Shown one piece after another: positions 1 to 9,156 of a stretch of 64,000 bases of DNA. The notes below the pieces were generated by a model that saw only the letters and a program-made list of their open reading frames with translations, made no database searches and was not told the origin of the DNA. Both the position numbers and the translations under genes were made by a program. The DNA comes from Companilactobacillus musae. Lineage in GTDB: Bacteria; Bacillota; Bacilli; Lactobacillales; Lactobacillaceae. The stretch covers positions 620,001 through 684,000 of the forward strand of contig NZ_BIFW01000001.1 in the NCBI RefSeq assembly GCF_003967595.1, written 5' to 3'. The first letter of the stretch is position 1; every line of letters begins with the position of its first letter.

Positions 1-55
1 TTAAAACCTTTTTACGACGTTTGCGAGTTACTGTTCCACCTTTTACACGTGGCAT
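1..55 (-). CDS. rplT: 50S ribosomal protein L20, N-terminal part (partial)
   Basis: Only the first 18 codons are inside the window; the gene runs off the left edge. The visible N-terminus MPRVKGGTVTRKRRKKVL is the classic start of L20, a 23S rRNA-binding assembly protein. It is the last gene of infC-rpmI-rplT, 51 bases after rpmI, with a GGAGG ribosome binding site just upstream. In Firmicutes L20 represses this operon by binding the infC leader; a fitting leader is present here. Confidence 0.95.
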   Translation of the reverse strand, partial: MPRVKGGTVTRKRRKKVL

Positions 56-106
56 AATGACTCCTCCTTTAATTTACGAAAATAAATATTTAAGTGATTA
101 GCTAAA

Positions 107-304
107 TTAGTATGTAGCTAACATTTGTTTGATACGTTTCATATCACTTGCGTTTACCATACCTGGCTTAGCCAATTGGCGACGTTGCTTCTTTGTCTTA
201 CCGTGGAAACGGTGACTTGTGTAAGCATGCATTCTCTTCCAACCACCATTAGCAGTTTTCTTAAATCTCTTTGCTGATGCGCGGTGTGTCTTTTGTTTAG
301 GCAT
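107..304 (-). CDS. rpmI: 50S ribosomal protein L35
   Basis: 65-aa basic protein beginning [17 protein letters not shown], the conserved start of L35, a small late-assembling protein of the large subunit. The frame stays open upstream, but the ATG at 304 gives the family length and sits behind an AGGGA ribosome binding site. It lies 13 bases after infC and before rplT, the standard operon order. Nothing unusual. Confidence 0.97.
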   Translation of the reverse strand: MPKQKTHRASAKRFKKTANGGWKRMHAYTSHRFHGKTKKQRRQLAKPGMVNASDMKRIKQMLATY

Positions 305-317
305 GAAAATCCCTCCA

Positions 318-851
318 CTATTTCTTCTTTTTGTTATCTTTGGCGTTAATTGGATCAAGCATTAAAAACATACTACGACCGTCCATCTTAGGTCTAGTTG
401 TTACCGTAGCAACATCCTTAGTCTGTTCAGCAACACGGTCTAAGACTTCCTTACCTATCTCTTTATGAGTAATCGCTCTACCCTTAAAGCGAAGAGAAAC
501 TTTGACCTTATCACCTTTAGCTAAGAACTTACGAGCGTTATTAAGTTTTGTATTGAAATCATTTGCTTCAATAGTTGGACTTAAACGCACTTCTTTAAGA
601 CTAACAGTTTTTTGTTTTTTACGTGCTTCACGATCTTTCTTTTGAAGATCAAACTTATATTTACCATAATCCATAATTCTGGCAACAGGTGGTTTAGCAC
701 CTGGTGACATTAGAACTAGGTCCATATTAGCTGCTTCGGCTAATCTTTTAGCTTCTGCGGTTGGCTTAACACCAACTTGATCCCCATTTTCAGCGATCAA
801 TCTAACTTCTTTCGCACGTATTTGATCATTTAATAATAATTCTCTTGCTAT
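318..851 (-). CDS. infC: Translation initiation factor IF-3, apparent AUA start
   Basis: IF-3 binds the 30S subunit and rejects non-canonical start codons and non-initiator tRNA. With the start chosen here the protein is 177 aa, the normal family length, and begins with the conserved [15 protein letters not shown] block. No ATG, GTG or TTG precedes that block in frame: the nearest upstream stop is three codons before an ATA (849-851), and a strong GGAGGTG Shine-Dalgarno lies 7 bases before this ATA. Non-AUG starts of infC (AUU in E. coli) are known to give IF-3 autoregulation; AUA here is my inference. The first canonical in-frame start is a TTG at 800, which would remove the conserved N-terminus. 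Confidence 0.9.
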   Translation of the reverse strand: MARELLLNDQIRAKEVRLIAENGDQVGVKPTAEAKRLAEAANMDLVLMSPGAKPPVARIMDYGKYKFDLQKKDREARKKQKTVSLKEVRLSPTIEANDFNTKLNNARKFLAKGDKVKVSLRFKGRAITHKEIGKEVLDRVAEQTKDVATVTTRPKMDGRSMFLMLDPINAKDNKKKK

Positions 852-990
852 GAGTAGTCACCTCCGGAGTAATTTGGCCCACAAAAAAAGCAGGCTGCAC
901 AAGCATGCCCACTATATTATCTACGTAATCGTATTAACCTAGAGGCGAATGCATAGGTGAGAAGCGGGCGCTTCTGCTTAATCTCAACAG
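852..990 (-). promoter_or_regulatory. L20-type leader of infC-rpmI-rplT with attenuator
   Basis: Untranslated leader of about 140 bases. A terminator-like hairpin (GGCAUGC UUGU GCAGCC, 893-909) is followed by seven U residues (883-889). An upstream segment GCCCGC (964-969) can pair with GUGGGC (907-912), which overlaps the terminator stem, so an alternative fold is possible. In Bacillus subtilis L20 binds such a long-range structure to favour termination. Assignment rests on position and fold; I did not run a covariance model. Confidence 0.75.
883..910 (-). terminator. Attenuator hairpin in infC leader
   Basis: Stem GGC-A-UGC/GCA-GCC with loop UUGU, then UGC and a run of seven U. It stands between the promoter and the infC RBS, so it can only be a conditional terminator. 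Confidence 0.7.
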
Positions 991-996
991 TTATAA

Positions 997-1025
997 ACTA
1001 TAACAATATTTTCTTTATCTGTCAA
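997..1025 (-). promoter_or_regulatory. Promoter of infC operon
   Basis: Consensus -35 TTGACA (1020-1025), 17-base spacer, -10 TATAGT (997-1002), directly upstream of the structured leader. Confidence 0.85.
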
Positions 1026-1111
1026 TATAACTTGACGTTTTTTGTTATAGGAATGTTAAAAACAATATAAATAACTTAACACATTTCATTACTTTAAACA
1101 ATTATTAATCC

Positions 1112-2125
1112 TTAAACCAACTCATATTTAATTAAACTATCTATCGCTGACATCACTGCTTGTTGATTATTGGCTATTGGTTGCCATTCAAGAACTTTTT
1201 TTGCGTGCTGATTGCTGACATTACGATTCATTTTAATCATTAATTTACCTTCTTTGGCCTTGGAATTAAATAATGATGCCATAGTTATTAACCAATTAGG
1301 CAACAAGCCTCGAGCTATTCTTTGATTCAAATCTGGATAATTTTCTTTTATCAACTTGGCAATTTGCTGCATTGATATTTGACCATCAGCACTAGCAATG
1401 AACCTTTGCATACTTGCAGATTTAACTTCCATTGCTCTAATCTCAATATCTACAACATCCCTGACATCAACAACATTCAATGGTAAATTTGGCATTTTCT
1501 TACCATTCAGTATTTCTTTTAATAAATCAAAGCTACCAGAAACATGCGCATCTAATGAGGGTCCAAAAATAGCTACTGGATTAATGGTCACAAATTCCAA
1601 ATCGACATCAGAACTATTTATATATTTCCAGGCAGCCTCTTCAGCTAATAACTTTGATTTTTCATAAACTGACAGTCCGTTTTCATTTTTATCAGTCCAA
1701 TCATTTTCCGTTGTTAGTCCGTCTTTTTTACTAAAACCAACTGCACCAAAGTTCGAGGTCATTATCACGCGTTTAACTTTACTTGCGTTAGCAAACTTTA
1801 AAATTCTTAAAATTCCATCTAAAGCAGGTTTAATTGCCTGCGACTCATCATTAACCTTTTCAAAAAAAACTGGCGATGCAACACTAAAAACAACCTCACG
1901 GTCATTCATAGCCTGATACCAATTAGTATCTTGAGAAAGATCAGCCTCAATAAAAGAAAGATGTTTTAAATTCTTAACATTATATGTTATTAATACTTTT
2001 TTGATCCTATCAATTCCACTCATTTTTCTAATTGTTGTTCTGACATCGTAACCATCATTTAACAATTGTAAAATCAACCTTAATCCTAAAAAGCCTGTTC
2101 CGCCTGTAACTAAAACTTTTTTCAT
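1112..2125 (-). CDS. NAD(P)-dependent epimerase/reductase of extended SDR type
   Basis: 337-aa protein with an N-terminal Rossmann fold: nucleotide-binding GGTGFLG near residue 8 and the YxxxK catalytic motif (YEKSK) mid-protein, as in dihydroflavonol-4-reductase/cinnamoyl-CoA reductase-like enzymes that reduce small carbonyl compounds. The ATG at 2125 is preferred to an in-frame start 15 bases upstream because a GAGGAA RBS sits 7 bases before it. It is divergent from a MerR regulator, which suggests that regulator controls it. Substrate unknown. Confidence 0.85.
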   Translation of the reverse strand: MKKVLVTGGTGFLGLRLILQLLNDGYDVRTTIRKMSGIDRIKKVLITYNVKNLKHLSFIEADLSQDTNWYQAMNDREVVFSVASPVFFEKVNDESQAIKPALDGILRILKFANASKVKRVIMTSNFGAVGFSKKDGLTTENDWTDKNENGLSVYEKSKLLAEEAAWKYINSSDVDLEFVTINPVAIFGPSLDAHVSGSFDLLKEILNGKKMPNLPLNVVDVRDVVDIEIRAMEVKSASMQRFIASADGQISMQQIAKLIKENYPDLNQRIARGLLPNWLITMASLFNSKAKEGKLMIKMNRNVSNQHAKKVLEWQPIANNQQAVMSAIDSLIKYELV

Positions 2126-2222
2126 AACTATATTCCTCACACTTGCACTTAATTTATTAATTGATTATCATCACTTTAAACCCTAAACCATAGTTCATAG
2201 CAATAACAAAAGAGGAATTTTT

Positions 2223-2714
2223 ATGAAAAAAACTTATTCTATCAAGGAAGTTGCCACCTATTTCAATTTACCAATTTCTACCATTCGTTATTATGACAAA
2301 AAAGGACTATTACCATTTGTTTCTAAAAATACTTCCGGTTATCGAATTTTTTCAAAATCAGATTTTGGATTTATCAAAACAATTTGTTGTTTAAAAAATA
2401 CTGATATGCCTATCAAGGACATCAAAACTTATATTGACCTATGTATGCGGGGTATTTCAACAATTGACCAACGCAAAAAAATGTTGAATCAACATAAAGA
2501 AAATGTTTTAAAAAAACAGCGGATTCTTGAAAGAAACCTTTTTGAAATCGAAACTAAAATTAACCGATATAGCTCAGATGATTCTGTTGAAATAATAAAA
2601 AAGCAAATTGATTTTGTTCAAGATGAAAAAGAACAGTTACACTTAAAAAATCCTTTTATATTAGGAAGAAAAGCATTTTTTTGGACAAATAATCTAAAAC
2701 GCTCTTTAATTTAA
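2223..2714 (+). CDS. MerR-family transcriptional regulator
   Basis: 163 aa. An N-terminal winged helix (YSIKEVATYFNLPISTIRYYDKKG) is followed by a long dimerisation helix (about residues 75-120). MerR proteins bind between an over-spaced -35 and -10 and untwist the DNA. A ligand-binding domain is minimal, as in the AdhR/YyaN-type subgroup responding to aldehydes or electrophiles; that analogy is inferred. RBS AGAGGA precedes the ATG. Divergent from the reductase gene across 97 bases, the likely target promoter. Confidence 0.88.
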   Translation: MKKTYSIKEVATYFNLPISTIRYYDKKGLLPFVSKNTSGYRIFSKSDFGFIKTICCLKNTDMPIKDIKTYIDLCMRGISTIDQRKKMLNQHKENVLKKQRILERNLFEIETKINRYSSDDSVEIIKKQIDFVQDEKEQLHLKNPFILGRKAFFWTNNLKRSLI

Positions 2715-2746
2715 TTAAGATGTTTAAACATTAAGGAGTGATATCA

Positions 2747-4051
2747 ATGGTAGAAGTAAATAACCCTCAAGAATTCGTTCAAGCCCTTGCTGCACAAGAA
2801 GAAAATATCTATATATCTCGAAGTATGATGCTAACACATTCGATAACGCTACCTAGTAATACCGCGATTTTGGGTAAACCTCAAGAGGATGCATCCTTAC
2901 CTATTCTAATGTTTCAAGATAGCGATGGTATTGGTTTGACTGCTAATAATCGACTTGAAAATTTAATCATTCATGTTCCCACAAACCACCGTTCCATCTT
3001 CAATACTAATTACATAGAAGATCTTGGTGCTTTTAATTTTGAAAATCTAGAATTAACCGGTCAATTCTCGTTTCTTTCTAAATCTAAGTTAGATAATACC
3101 TTTTTAAATTTCAAGAATGTTCATATTCTATCTGCCGATACAAGAAGTTACCTAGAACAACCACAGAAATATGGTGTCAATGTTCTTCAAGGAGCCTTAA
3201 CTATTTATAATTTGAATCCTGATCCTAATAGTTTAATAACTGTCAGTGCTAAGAAAATTTCCATTGGACTCAAAAATGCACCTGTTATTGGTTCAGGAAT
3301 CTTCATTGCTGGAGCTGGCGATAAAGGAGGTCGGGTTGAAATAGATGATTTAGATACCAATGACGTTTATTCCACTGGTAAAATTCCAATGGGCGTTGCG
3401 GATATTATTACCGGAGCGGTCTTTATTGTCAACGGTGCTCATGCTAAAAAAGTAATCCAAAATGGTGAAACAACAACTTATGGTGTTAACGATATGGTTC
3501 TTGATGCTTGGGGTGCTGTTGATGATTGGAACGTTTATGGACCGATAACTTCTTATGGACCATCCGGCATTGGTTTCGTTAACTTTGGAATTGTTAAATC
3601 ATTCAACGCTCAGGCCCCTATTGAAACGTTTGGACTTGGTGCTCGTGGCTACAATCAATATGATGGAACTTTAGAAGAAGGACACTTTTCATCAATTATG
3701 ACCTTTGGCGATGGCTCAATTGGTGTTCAAATTTCTAAAAAAGTCGGTCACTTAGTTTTCGATGGCGGAATCGTAACTCACGGTGAGGTTGGAAACTCAT
3801 TGGTAAAAGGCATTATTGTTGAATTACCAGCTTATGCTTTGAGTATTAAAACTGGTGGTTTAGTTGCCAAAATCGAAGTCAACGGCAATATTCAGACTAA
3901 GGGTAATTCCGTAGCCAGCTATAACGTTGAAACCGGCGGAATTGTCAATAATATGACTGTGACTGGAAAAATATTGGCTAGTGGTAAAGGTTCCATTCCC
4001 CTTCAAATCCAAGATGGTGGAAAAACACCGCTTAACTTCTCGACCAAATAA
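2747..4051 (+). CDS. Orphan protein with beta-helix-like repeats
   Basis: 434 aa with no signal peptide or membrane segment. Start ATG at 2747 follows GGAG by 8 bases; an in-frame GTG at 2738 overlaps that RBS and is rejected. The body alternates short hydrophobic strands with Gly/Asn turns about every 20-25 residues (for example LENLIIHVP, FNFENLELTG, LNFKNVHILS, IEVNGNIQTKG), the pattern of a right-handed parallel beta-helix as in pectate lyase-like proteins. I see no catalytic motif. It follows the MerR gene by 32 bases and may be co-transcribed. Function unknown. Confidence 0.75.
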   Translation: MVEVNNPQEFVQALAAQEENIYISRSMMLTHSITLPSNTAILGKPQEDASLPILMFQDSDGIGLTANNRLENLIIHVPTNHRSIFNTNYIEDLGAFNFENLELTGQFSFLSKSKLDNTFLNFKNVHILSADTRSYLEQPQKYGVNVLQGALTIYNLNPDPNSLITVSAKKISIGLKNAPVIGSGIFIAGAGDKGGRVEIDDLDTNDVYSTGKIPMGVADIITGAVFIVNGAHAKKVIQNGETTTYGVNDMVLDAWGAVDDWNVYGPITSYGPSGIGFVNFGIVKSFNAQAPIETFGLGARGYNQYDGTLEEGHFSSIMTFGDGSIGVQISKKVGHLVFDGGIVTHGEVGNSLVKGIIVELPAYALSIKTGGLVAKIEVNGNIQTKGNSVASYNVETGGIVNNMTVTGKILASGKGSIPLQIQDGGKTPLNFSTK

Positions 4052-4052
4052 A

Positions 4053-4098
4053 AAAAGTTCTTATAGTTGGCGTCTGACCAATTATAAGAACTTTTATA
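4053..4098. terminator. Bidirectional terminator
   Basis: An 18-base stem with one G-T pair (4053-4070 against 4078-4095) and a 7-base loop, with A and T runs on both sides. It serves the beta-helix-like gene and the convergent thrS. Confidence 0.9.
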
Positions 4099-4104
4099 TT
4101 TTTA

Positions 4105-6069
4105 CTAGTTATTAGCTTTATCAGTAACATCTTTACGACTAAAGTTAGCGATATCAGCAACAACTGAACTTACAAACATCTTAGCATTTTCAGCTGCGGA
4201 ATCATCTTCACCATATTTTCTTACTGATACAGTAGCATTCTTAGCTTCTTCATCACCGATAACAACTGTGTATGGAACCTTCATTGTTTGAGCGTCACGA
4301 ATCTTGTAACCCATCTTCTCATCGCGGTCATCAATTTCAGCACGAATATTCTTAGCACGTAATTCTGAAAGAACGTGGTTAGCATATTCTGTATGAAGTT
4401 TTTGGTTAACAGGAATGATACGAACTTGTGTAGGAGCCAACCATGTTGGGAATGCACCCTTGTAAATTTCAATTAGGTAAGCAATAAATCTTTCCATTGT
4501 TGAAACAATCCCACGGTGAATCATAACAGGTCTGTGATCTTTACCATCAGCACCAACATATGTTAGTTGGAACTTCTCTGGTTGCATGAAGTCTAATTGG
4601 ATAGTTGATAATGTTTCTTCGTTACCAAGAGCTGTCTTTGTTTGAACATCAAGCTTTGGACCATAGAAAGCAGCTTCACCTTCAGCTTCATAGTACTTCA
4701 AGCCAAGATCATCCATAGCGGCTTTAAGCATTGATTGTGATCTGTTCCACATTTCATCATCATCAAAGTACTTCTCTGTATTAGCAGGATCACGATAACT
4801 TAGACGGAATGTATAATCATTGATATCAAAGTCTTTATAAACTTCAACCATCAATTGTAGTGTACGTTTGAATTCTTCTTGAATTTGATCAAGAGCAACG
4901 AATGTGTGACCATCATTTAGAGTCATTTCACGAACACGTTGTAGACCTGACAATGCACCTGATTTTTCATATCTGTGCATCATACCAAGTTCAGCGATAC
5001 GCAATGGAAGATCTCTGTATGAACGATTGTGGTGGTTATAAATTTGAATATGTGAAGGACAGTTCATAGGACGAAGTTCAAGCATTTCGCCATCACCCAT
5101 GTCCATTGGTGGGAACATGTCTTCACGATAATGTGCCCAGTGACCTGAAGTCTTATAAGCATTTAAGTTCATAAGAATTGGTGTATAAACGTGTTGGTAA
5201 CCCCAAGCAACTTCCTTGTCAATAATGTATCTTTCAATGACACGACGGATAGTAGCACCATTTGGCATCCAGTATGGAAGACCAGCTCCAACTTCTGGAT
5301 CAACGAAGAACAAGTCAAGATCACGGCCAATAGTTCTGTGGTCACGTTCTTTGATTTCTGCACGACGTTTAAGATCAGCTTTTAGGCCATCTTCCTTATA
5401 GAAGGCAGTACCATAAATTCTTTGAAGCATTGGGTTACTTGATTTACCTTGCCAATAAGCACCAGCAACTGAAAGTAATTCGAAATGTTTCAAAGCTTTA
5501 AGGTTTGTAAGAACAGCATCATAACCAAAGTCAACAAAACCATCCAAAGTATAAACAGGAATTTGAACTGATTCGATAGCAGCAACTAATGATGACTTGT
5601 AAGGATCATCCTTGAACATTGCTTCAAGATCTTTCTTGTCCATCATTGATCTTTCGATCTTGTCATTGTTTTTGATGATTTTATTCATCATAGCAGTGAT
5701 TTCTTTCAATTCATCAACACTGATTTGACCTGACTTGCTATCAGTATCAACATAGAAGCCATCATCATTGGCTTGTTTTTCACCAAAATGAAGATCTTCT
5801 TTAAAATTCTTAGCAGCAGCTGCAAATACCAATGCGGCAGTATTTCTTAGTACCTTTTGAGCATCTTCTTTATCTTCAGCTGAGATAATTTCAATCTTAG
5901 CATCTTGTTTAATTGGACGTTCAAGATCAACTAAAGTGTCGTTTAGTTTACCAGCAACAGCTTTTTTACCTAGTGATGTACTAATTGATTTAGCAACGTC
6001 TAGTGTAGTTGTGCCTTCGTCAAACTCCTTAACTGAATCATCTGGGAATGTTAACTTGATTTTTGACAT
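4105..6069 (-). CDS. thrS: Threonyl-tRNA synthetase
   Basis: 654-aa class II synthetase that charges tRNA-Thr. Domain order: N-terminal TGS (about 1-62), editing domain with the HFGEKQ motif where family members carry HxxxH (the second His is replaced, HFGEKQ, reading seen around residue 93), catalytic core with [12 protein letters not shown] zinc-binding region, and C-terminal anticodon-binding domain. ATG follows AGGAGG. Controlled by the T-box directly upstream. Confidence 0.97.
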   Translation of the reverse strand: MSKIKLTFPDDSVKEFDEGTTTLDVAKSISTSLGKKAVAGKLNDTLVDLERPIKQDAKIEIISAEDKEDAQKVLRNTAALVFAAAAKNFKEDLHFGEKQANDDGFYVDTDSKSGQISVDELKEITAMMNKIIKNNDKIERSMMDKKDLEAMFKDDPYKSSLVAAIESVQIPVYTLDGFVDFGYDAVLTNLKALKHFELLSVAGAYWQGKSSNPMLQRIYGTAFYKEDGLKADLKRRAEIKERDHRTIGRDLDLFFVDPEVGAGLPYWMPNGATIRRVIERYIIDKEVAWGYQHVYTPILMNLNAYKTSGHWAHYREDMFPPMDMGDGEMLELRPMNCPSHIQIYNHHNRSYRDLPLRIAELGMMHRYEKSGALSGLQRVREMTLNDGHTFVALDQIQEEFKRTLQLMVEVYKDFDINDYTFRLSYRDPANTEKYFDDDEMWNRSQSMLKAAMDDLGLKYYEAEGEAAFYGPKLDVQTKTALGNEETLSTIQLDFMQPEKFQLTYVGADGKDHRPVMIHRGIVSTMERFIAYLIEIYKGAFPTWLAPTQVRIIPVNQKLHTEYANHVLSELRAKNIRAEIDDRDEKMGYKIRDAQTMKVPYTVVIGDEEAKNATVSVRKYGEDDSAAENAKMFVSSVVADIANFSRKDVTDKANN

Positions 6070-6094
6070 AGACTATTTCCTCCTAAAATTTGAT

Positions 6095-6162
6095 AACAAA
6101 AAAATACGTCCCTGAAGTATATCCATATCTTTTGATATGTGCATACTTCAGGGACGTATTTT
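6095..6162 (-). terminator. T-box terminator of thrS
   Basis: Twenty-base perfect stem (6101-6120 with 6143-6162) followed by a run of U. It includes the sequence that would otherwise pair with the T-box. Confidence 0.92.
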
Positions 6163-6340
6163 CTACGCGGTTCCACCCACTTTAAAACTGTACAACAAAT
6201 AACAGTTTTCTCTCATTTGGTTATAAAGTAACCGACCATTATACAGTTTTATGTGAAAGTGGTAACTCCAGTAATGGGTAAGCTTTCAGTAATCGTACCC
6301 TCCCTGAATAGAACCGAAGTGTTATCTTTCATGGCTTTAT
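6100..6340 (-). promoter_or_regulatory. T-box riboswitch of thrS (Thr, specifier ACC)
   Basis: The antiterminator T-box GGUGGAACCGCG is at 6166-6177. Stem I is closed by AUGAAAG (6326-6332) pairing with CUUUC near 6255-6259, and ACC followed by A lies just before its 3' strand (ACC at 6261-6263), the position of the specifier; ACC is a threonine codon. Uncharged tRNA-Thr should stabilise the antiterminator. The terminator stem is 6101-6120/6143-6162. Confidence 0.93.
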
Positions 6341-6368
6341 TGAAACATTAATTTTTCGAGAATGCAAG

Positions 6369-7277
6369 TTATTTTTCAAATCTTCTATTGGGACCACTGA
6401 CAATAACCTCGCGAGAAAGGTACTTAACTCGCTCCATGATCCGCTTAGCTTTAACGGGTTCTTCTTCGCCTCTTTGATTGATGGCAAGGTGTTTTTCCAA
6501 TTCTTTCATTGAAAAATTGGAAGAGAAAAAGGTTGGCAAGTTTTCCTGCATTCGATATTGCAAAATAACTCCCAAAACTTCATCTCTGATCCAACTTGAC
6601 ATCGAATCAGCTCCAATATCATCCAACATCAAAATCTCTGCACCTTTGATTTTATTAACTTTTGCCAAAACACTATTTGAACCAATAGAATTTTTCATTT
6701 CGACCGCAAAAGTCGGAAAGTGCATCATCGTCGTATGCACATCATGTTTAAATAATTCATTAGCAATTGCTCCAAGCAAGTATGTCTTACCTACCCCAAA
6801 ATCTCCGGCCAAATATAAACCAGGTACGAATCCCTTTTGATTCAAATAATTGTCAATAAAATCCAGAGCCTTACTCAAGGCCTCTTGACGTCCCTGTCCG
6901 CTATAATCATCTAATTTTGCCTGTCTTATGTCTGATGGCATATCCATCAACACAAAACCAGTTTCATATTGTGAACGTTTTTCTCGATTTTGAGTTCTCT
7001 CATTAGGATAATAAGCAACTTCAATATTATGATTATTAACAATCAACTTAGGGTAATAACCTCGTGACAATTCACTGGCATGGTTTTTGTTATTATAAAA
7101 TTCATAAATACTAGCAGCACTGGTAGAGATAGCATTAGGATTTATTGAATCGCTGTTGTCCTTCAAAAACTTCTGTACATCGGGATCTTTCAAGGCACCA
7201 TTAAGTAGACGGCGATAATCCTCCGTCAAATTCTTTGAATTTAAATATTCTGCCAGTCTGTTTCCTAAATTTTCCAT
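6369..7277 (-). CDS. dnaI: Primosomal protein DnaI (helicase loader)
   Basis: 302-aa AAA+ ATPase that loads the replicative helicase. Walker A GDFGVGKT at about residue 161, Walker B LMLDDIG near 215, and a variable N-terminal helicase-binding domain. The start ATG is 2 bases after the dnaB stop. No terminator separates it from the thrS T-box. Confidence 0.95.
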   Translation of the reverse strand: MENLGNRLAEYLNSKNLTEDYRRLLNGALKDPDVQKFLKDNSDSINPNAISTSAASIYEFYNNKNHASELSRGYYPKLIVNNHNIEVAYYPNERTQNREKRSQYETGFVLMDMPSDIRQAKLDDYSGQGRQEALSKALDFIDNYLNQKGFVPGLYLAGDFGVGKTYLLGAIANELFKHDVHTTMMHFPTFAVEMKNSIGSNSVLAKVNKIKGAEILMLDDIGADSMSSWIRDEVLGVILQYRMQENLPTFFSSNFSMKELEKHLAINQRGEEEPVKAKRIMERVKYLSREVIVSGPNRRFEK

Positions 7278-7279
7278 GC

Positions 7280-8650
7280 TTAATTATCCTTATTTCTTAA
7301 TCGTTTTAGTCGATCCTGCAATTCATTGCGACCGTCTTTAGAACCTTGCTGGTTTGGAACTTTTGCTTTCACTTTAGTCCAATCAGTTGCCTGTTCAACT
7401 TTACGATTTTTATTGTTGTTATAACGGCGTTTGGGATTACGCGGTTTATTTTGAAAGTCGTTGATTCTTTGCAAAGCTTGCTCAGGAGTTTGAACATCAT
7501 TTTGCTGCCAATCATTTGCCATAGTTTCCATCAATGGCAATGTTAAAGTTGGTGAATTTTGTAAAATATAGTACACCATAATATTCAAAACCGAAGCAGG
7601 CAAGTATGACTTCATTGCCATATCACGCAAAGCCCTTGACTCAACAGTCCCTGTAAAGCCGCCACTCTTTTGTTTTTGTGCAGCCAGAAAATCGGCCGGG
7701 GTCATTGATTTAGCCTGTTTCAAAATCAATTGATCTGAACGATTCATATTTGTCGTTGGCGTTTCATCCGTTTGCGTTATAGATGCTTGTTGTTTAACCG
7801 AAATGTTAGCATTTTTTTCAAATCGGTCTTGAACAGATTTTTTCAGACGATCAGGGTCAATTTTATTATTAACGATATCGCAAGTTTTACCAATCAAATC
7901 AATCAGAGTTATTTCATCCAGACCGTAAAAAGCGTGTAAATTCAAAATTAATTCTTGATTCTCCAAAAGATTGTCTGGATGAATCTTAAATAACTGCTGT
8001 ATCCGATCAGAAATCAACTCCCAATCTAGTTGGGGAACTTCTTGCTCACTTAAAGCTGGTTTCTTAGGGGTAGATGAACTGGTGAAATTACCTTGAGCAT
8101 TTTTTACTTCTGTCGGTGTATTAATCAAATCACTATTACTTAACTGAAAGACCTCTAAGAAATCCTTTGTAACTTCCTGTGAATCTTTCAAAATCAAATC
8201 TGAATGAGCATATTTATCAGCCAATAAACGATATTTACTCTCGCCCACTTGCTCATACAAAAAGATACTCATCAAATCATCCTTAAAGAAATCATCTGGT
8301 AATAAGGGTTCAAATAGCTGATATACATAGTAGGGGCCAAGATCATCTTTTTTTTCAAAAGTTCTAATCAAACCTAAAGCTTCAGCCTTAATTCGGGCTT
8401 CATAAAAACGTTTTAAATCAATTCCTAAAAGGCTCATCAATTCAGCGTGGCTCTTGCGTTGAGTAACTAACTGCTTATTCGGTAACTTCTCCCATAATAA
8501 AAGATACAAACTAAATGACTCAGTACCCAAAATGGGTAAATACAAATCGGTTAGAACATGACGATCATCATCATTGAGATGACCACTTGGCAAACACCAA
8601 TAGCCTACTAAGGGTGTAAACTTTTCTGATCCAAAATTACTTGTAGACAC
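7280..8650 (-). CDS. dnaB: Replication initiation/membrane attachment protein DnaB
   Basis: 456 aa. Firmicutes DnaB (not the helicase) works with DnaD and DnaI to load helicase at oriC and at restart sites. DnaB_2/DnaD-like domains lie around residues 20-130 and 310-390, and a basic tail (PKRRYNNNKNRK) is typical. The start is GTG behind AGGTGG. It sits between nrdR and dnaI, as in Bacillus. Confidence 0.92.
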   Translation of the reverse strand: MSTSNFGSEKFTPLVGYWCLPSGHLNDDDRHVLTDLYLPILGTESFSLYLLLWEKLPNKQLVTQRKSHAELMSLLGIDLKRFYEARIKAEALGLIRTFEKKDDLGPYYVYQLFEPLLPDDFFKDDLMSIFLYEQVGESKYRLLADKYAHSDLILKDSQEVTKDFLEVFQLSNSDLINTPTEVKNAQGNFTSSSTPKKPALSEQEVPQLDWELISDRIQQLFKIHPDNLLENQELILNLHAFYGLDEITLIDLIGKTCDIVNNKIDPDRLKKSVQDRFEKNANISVKQQASITQTDETPTTNMNRSDQLILKQAKSMTPADFLAAQKQKSGGFTGTVESRALRDMAMKSYLPASVLNIMVYYILQNSPTLTLPLMETMANDWQQNDVQTPEQALQRINDFQNKPRNPKRRYNNNKNRKVEQATDWTKVKAKVPNQQGSKDGRNELQDRLKRLRNKDN

Positions 8651-8661
8651 TGGCCCACCTC

Positions 8662-9135
8662 TTATTTTTTGTCAATTTTCTTGCCGTTCGCCATCATCTC
8701 TTGAACTTCTTGCATGAAACTATTCATGTCCTTAAATTCTCGGTAGACACTGGCAAAACGAATATACGTAACATCATCAACTTTAGCTAAAATCTTCATG
8801 ACATGTTCACCAATGATCTGTGAACGAACTTCACTCTCACCAGTTGCCCTGATTTCATTTTCAACTTTATCAACGATATCATTCATTTGGTCCATAGTAA
8901 CAGGACGCTTTTCAGCCGCACGTACAATACCACGCAATAGCTTCTCACGACTGAATTCTTCACGATTACCGTTCTTTTTAACTACTAAGAGCGGTGACTT
9001 TTCTAATCTTTCAAATGTCGTAAATCTAGTACCGCAGTATTCACACTCACGACGTCTTCTAATAGCACGTCCTTCATCACTGGGACGACTGTCAATAACT
9101 TTGGATGAATCATGATGACAATGTGGACAAATCAA
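8662..9135 (-). CDS. nrdR: Transcriptional repressor NrdR
   Basis: 157 aa. N-terminal zinc ribbon with CPHC and CEYC pairs, RRRRECEYC basic patch, then an ATP-cone domain. NrdR represses ribonucleotide reductase genes when dATP is high. The start is TTG (9133-9135) with AGAGG 8 bases upstream; the first cysteine pair follows at once, as the family requires. Within the coaE-nrdR-dnaB-dnaI series. Confidence 0.95.
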   Translation of the reverse strand: MICPHCHHDSSKVIDSRPSDEGRAIRRRRECEYCGTRFTTFERLEKSPLLVVKKNGNREEFSREKLLRGIVRAAEKRPVTMDQMNDIVDKVENEIRATGESEVRSQIIGEHVMKILAKVDDVTYIRFASVYREFKDMNSFMQEVQEMMANGKKIDKK

Positions 9136-9156
9136 GATTCCAACCTCTTTTCTAAA

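Noticed and set aside
4281-5401. Several 60-70 codon frames within thrS on both strands
   Set aside because: Shadows of the thrS frame without RBS or family features.
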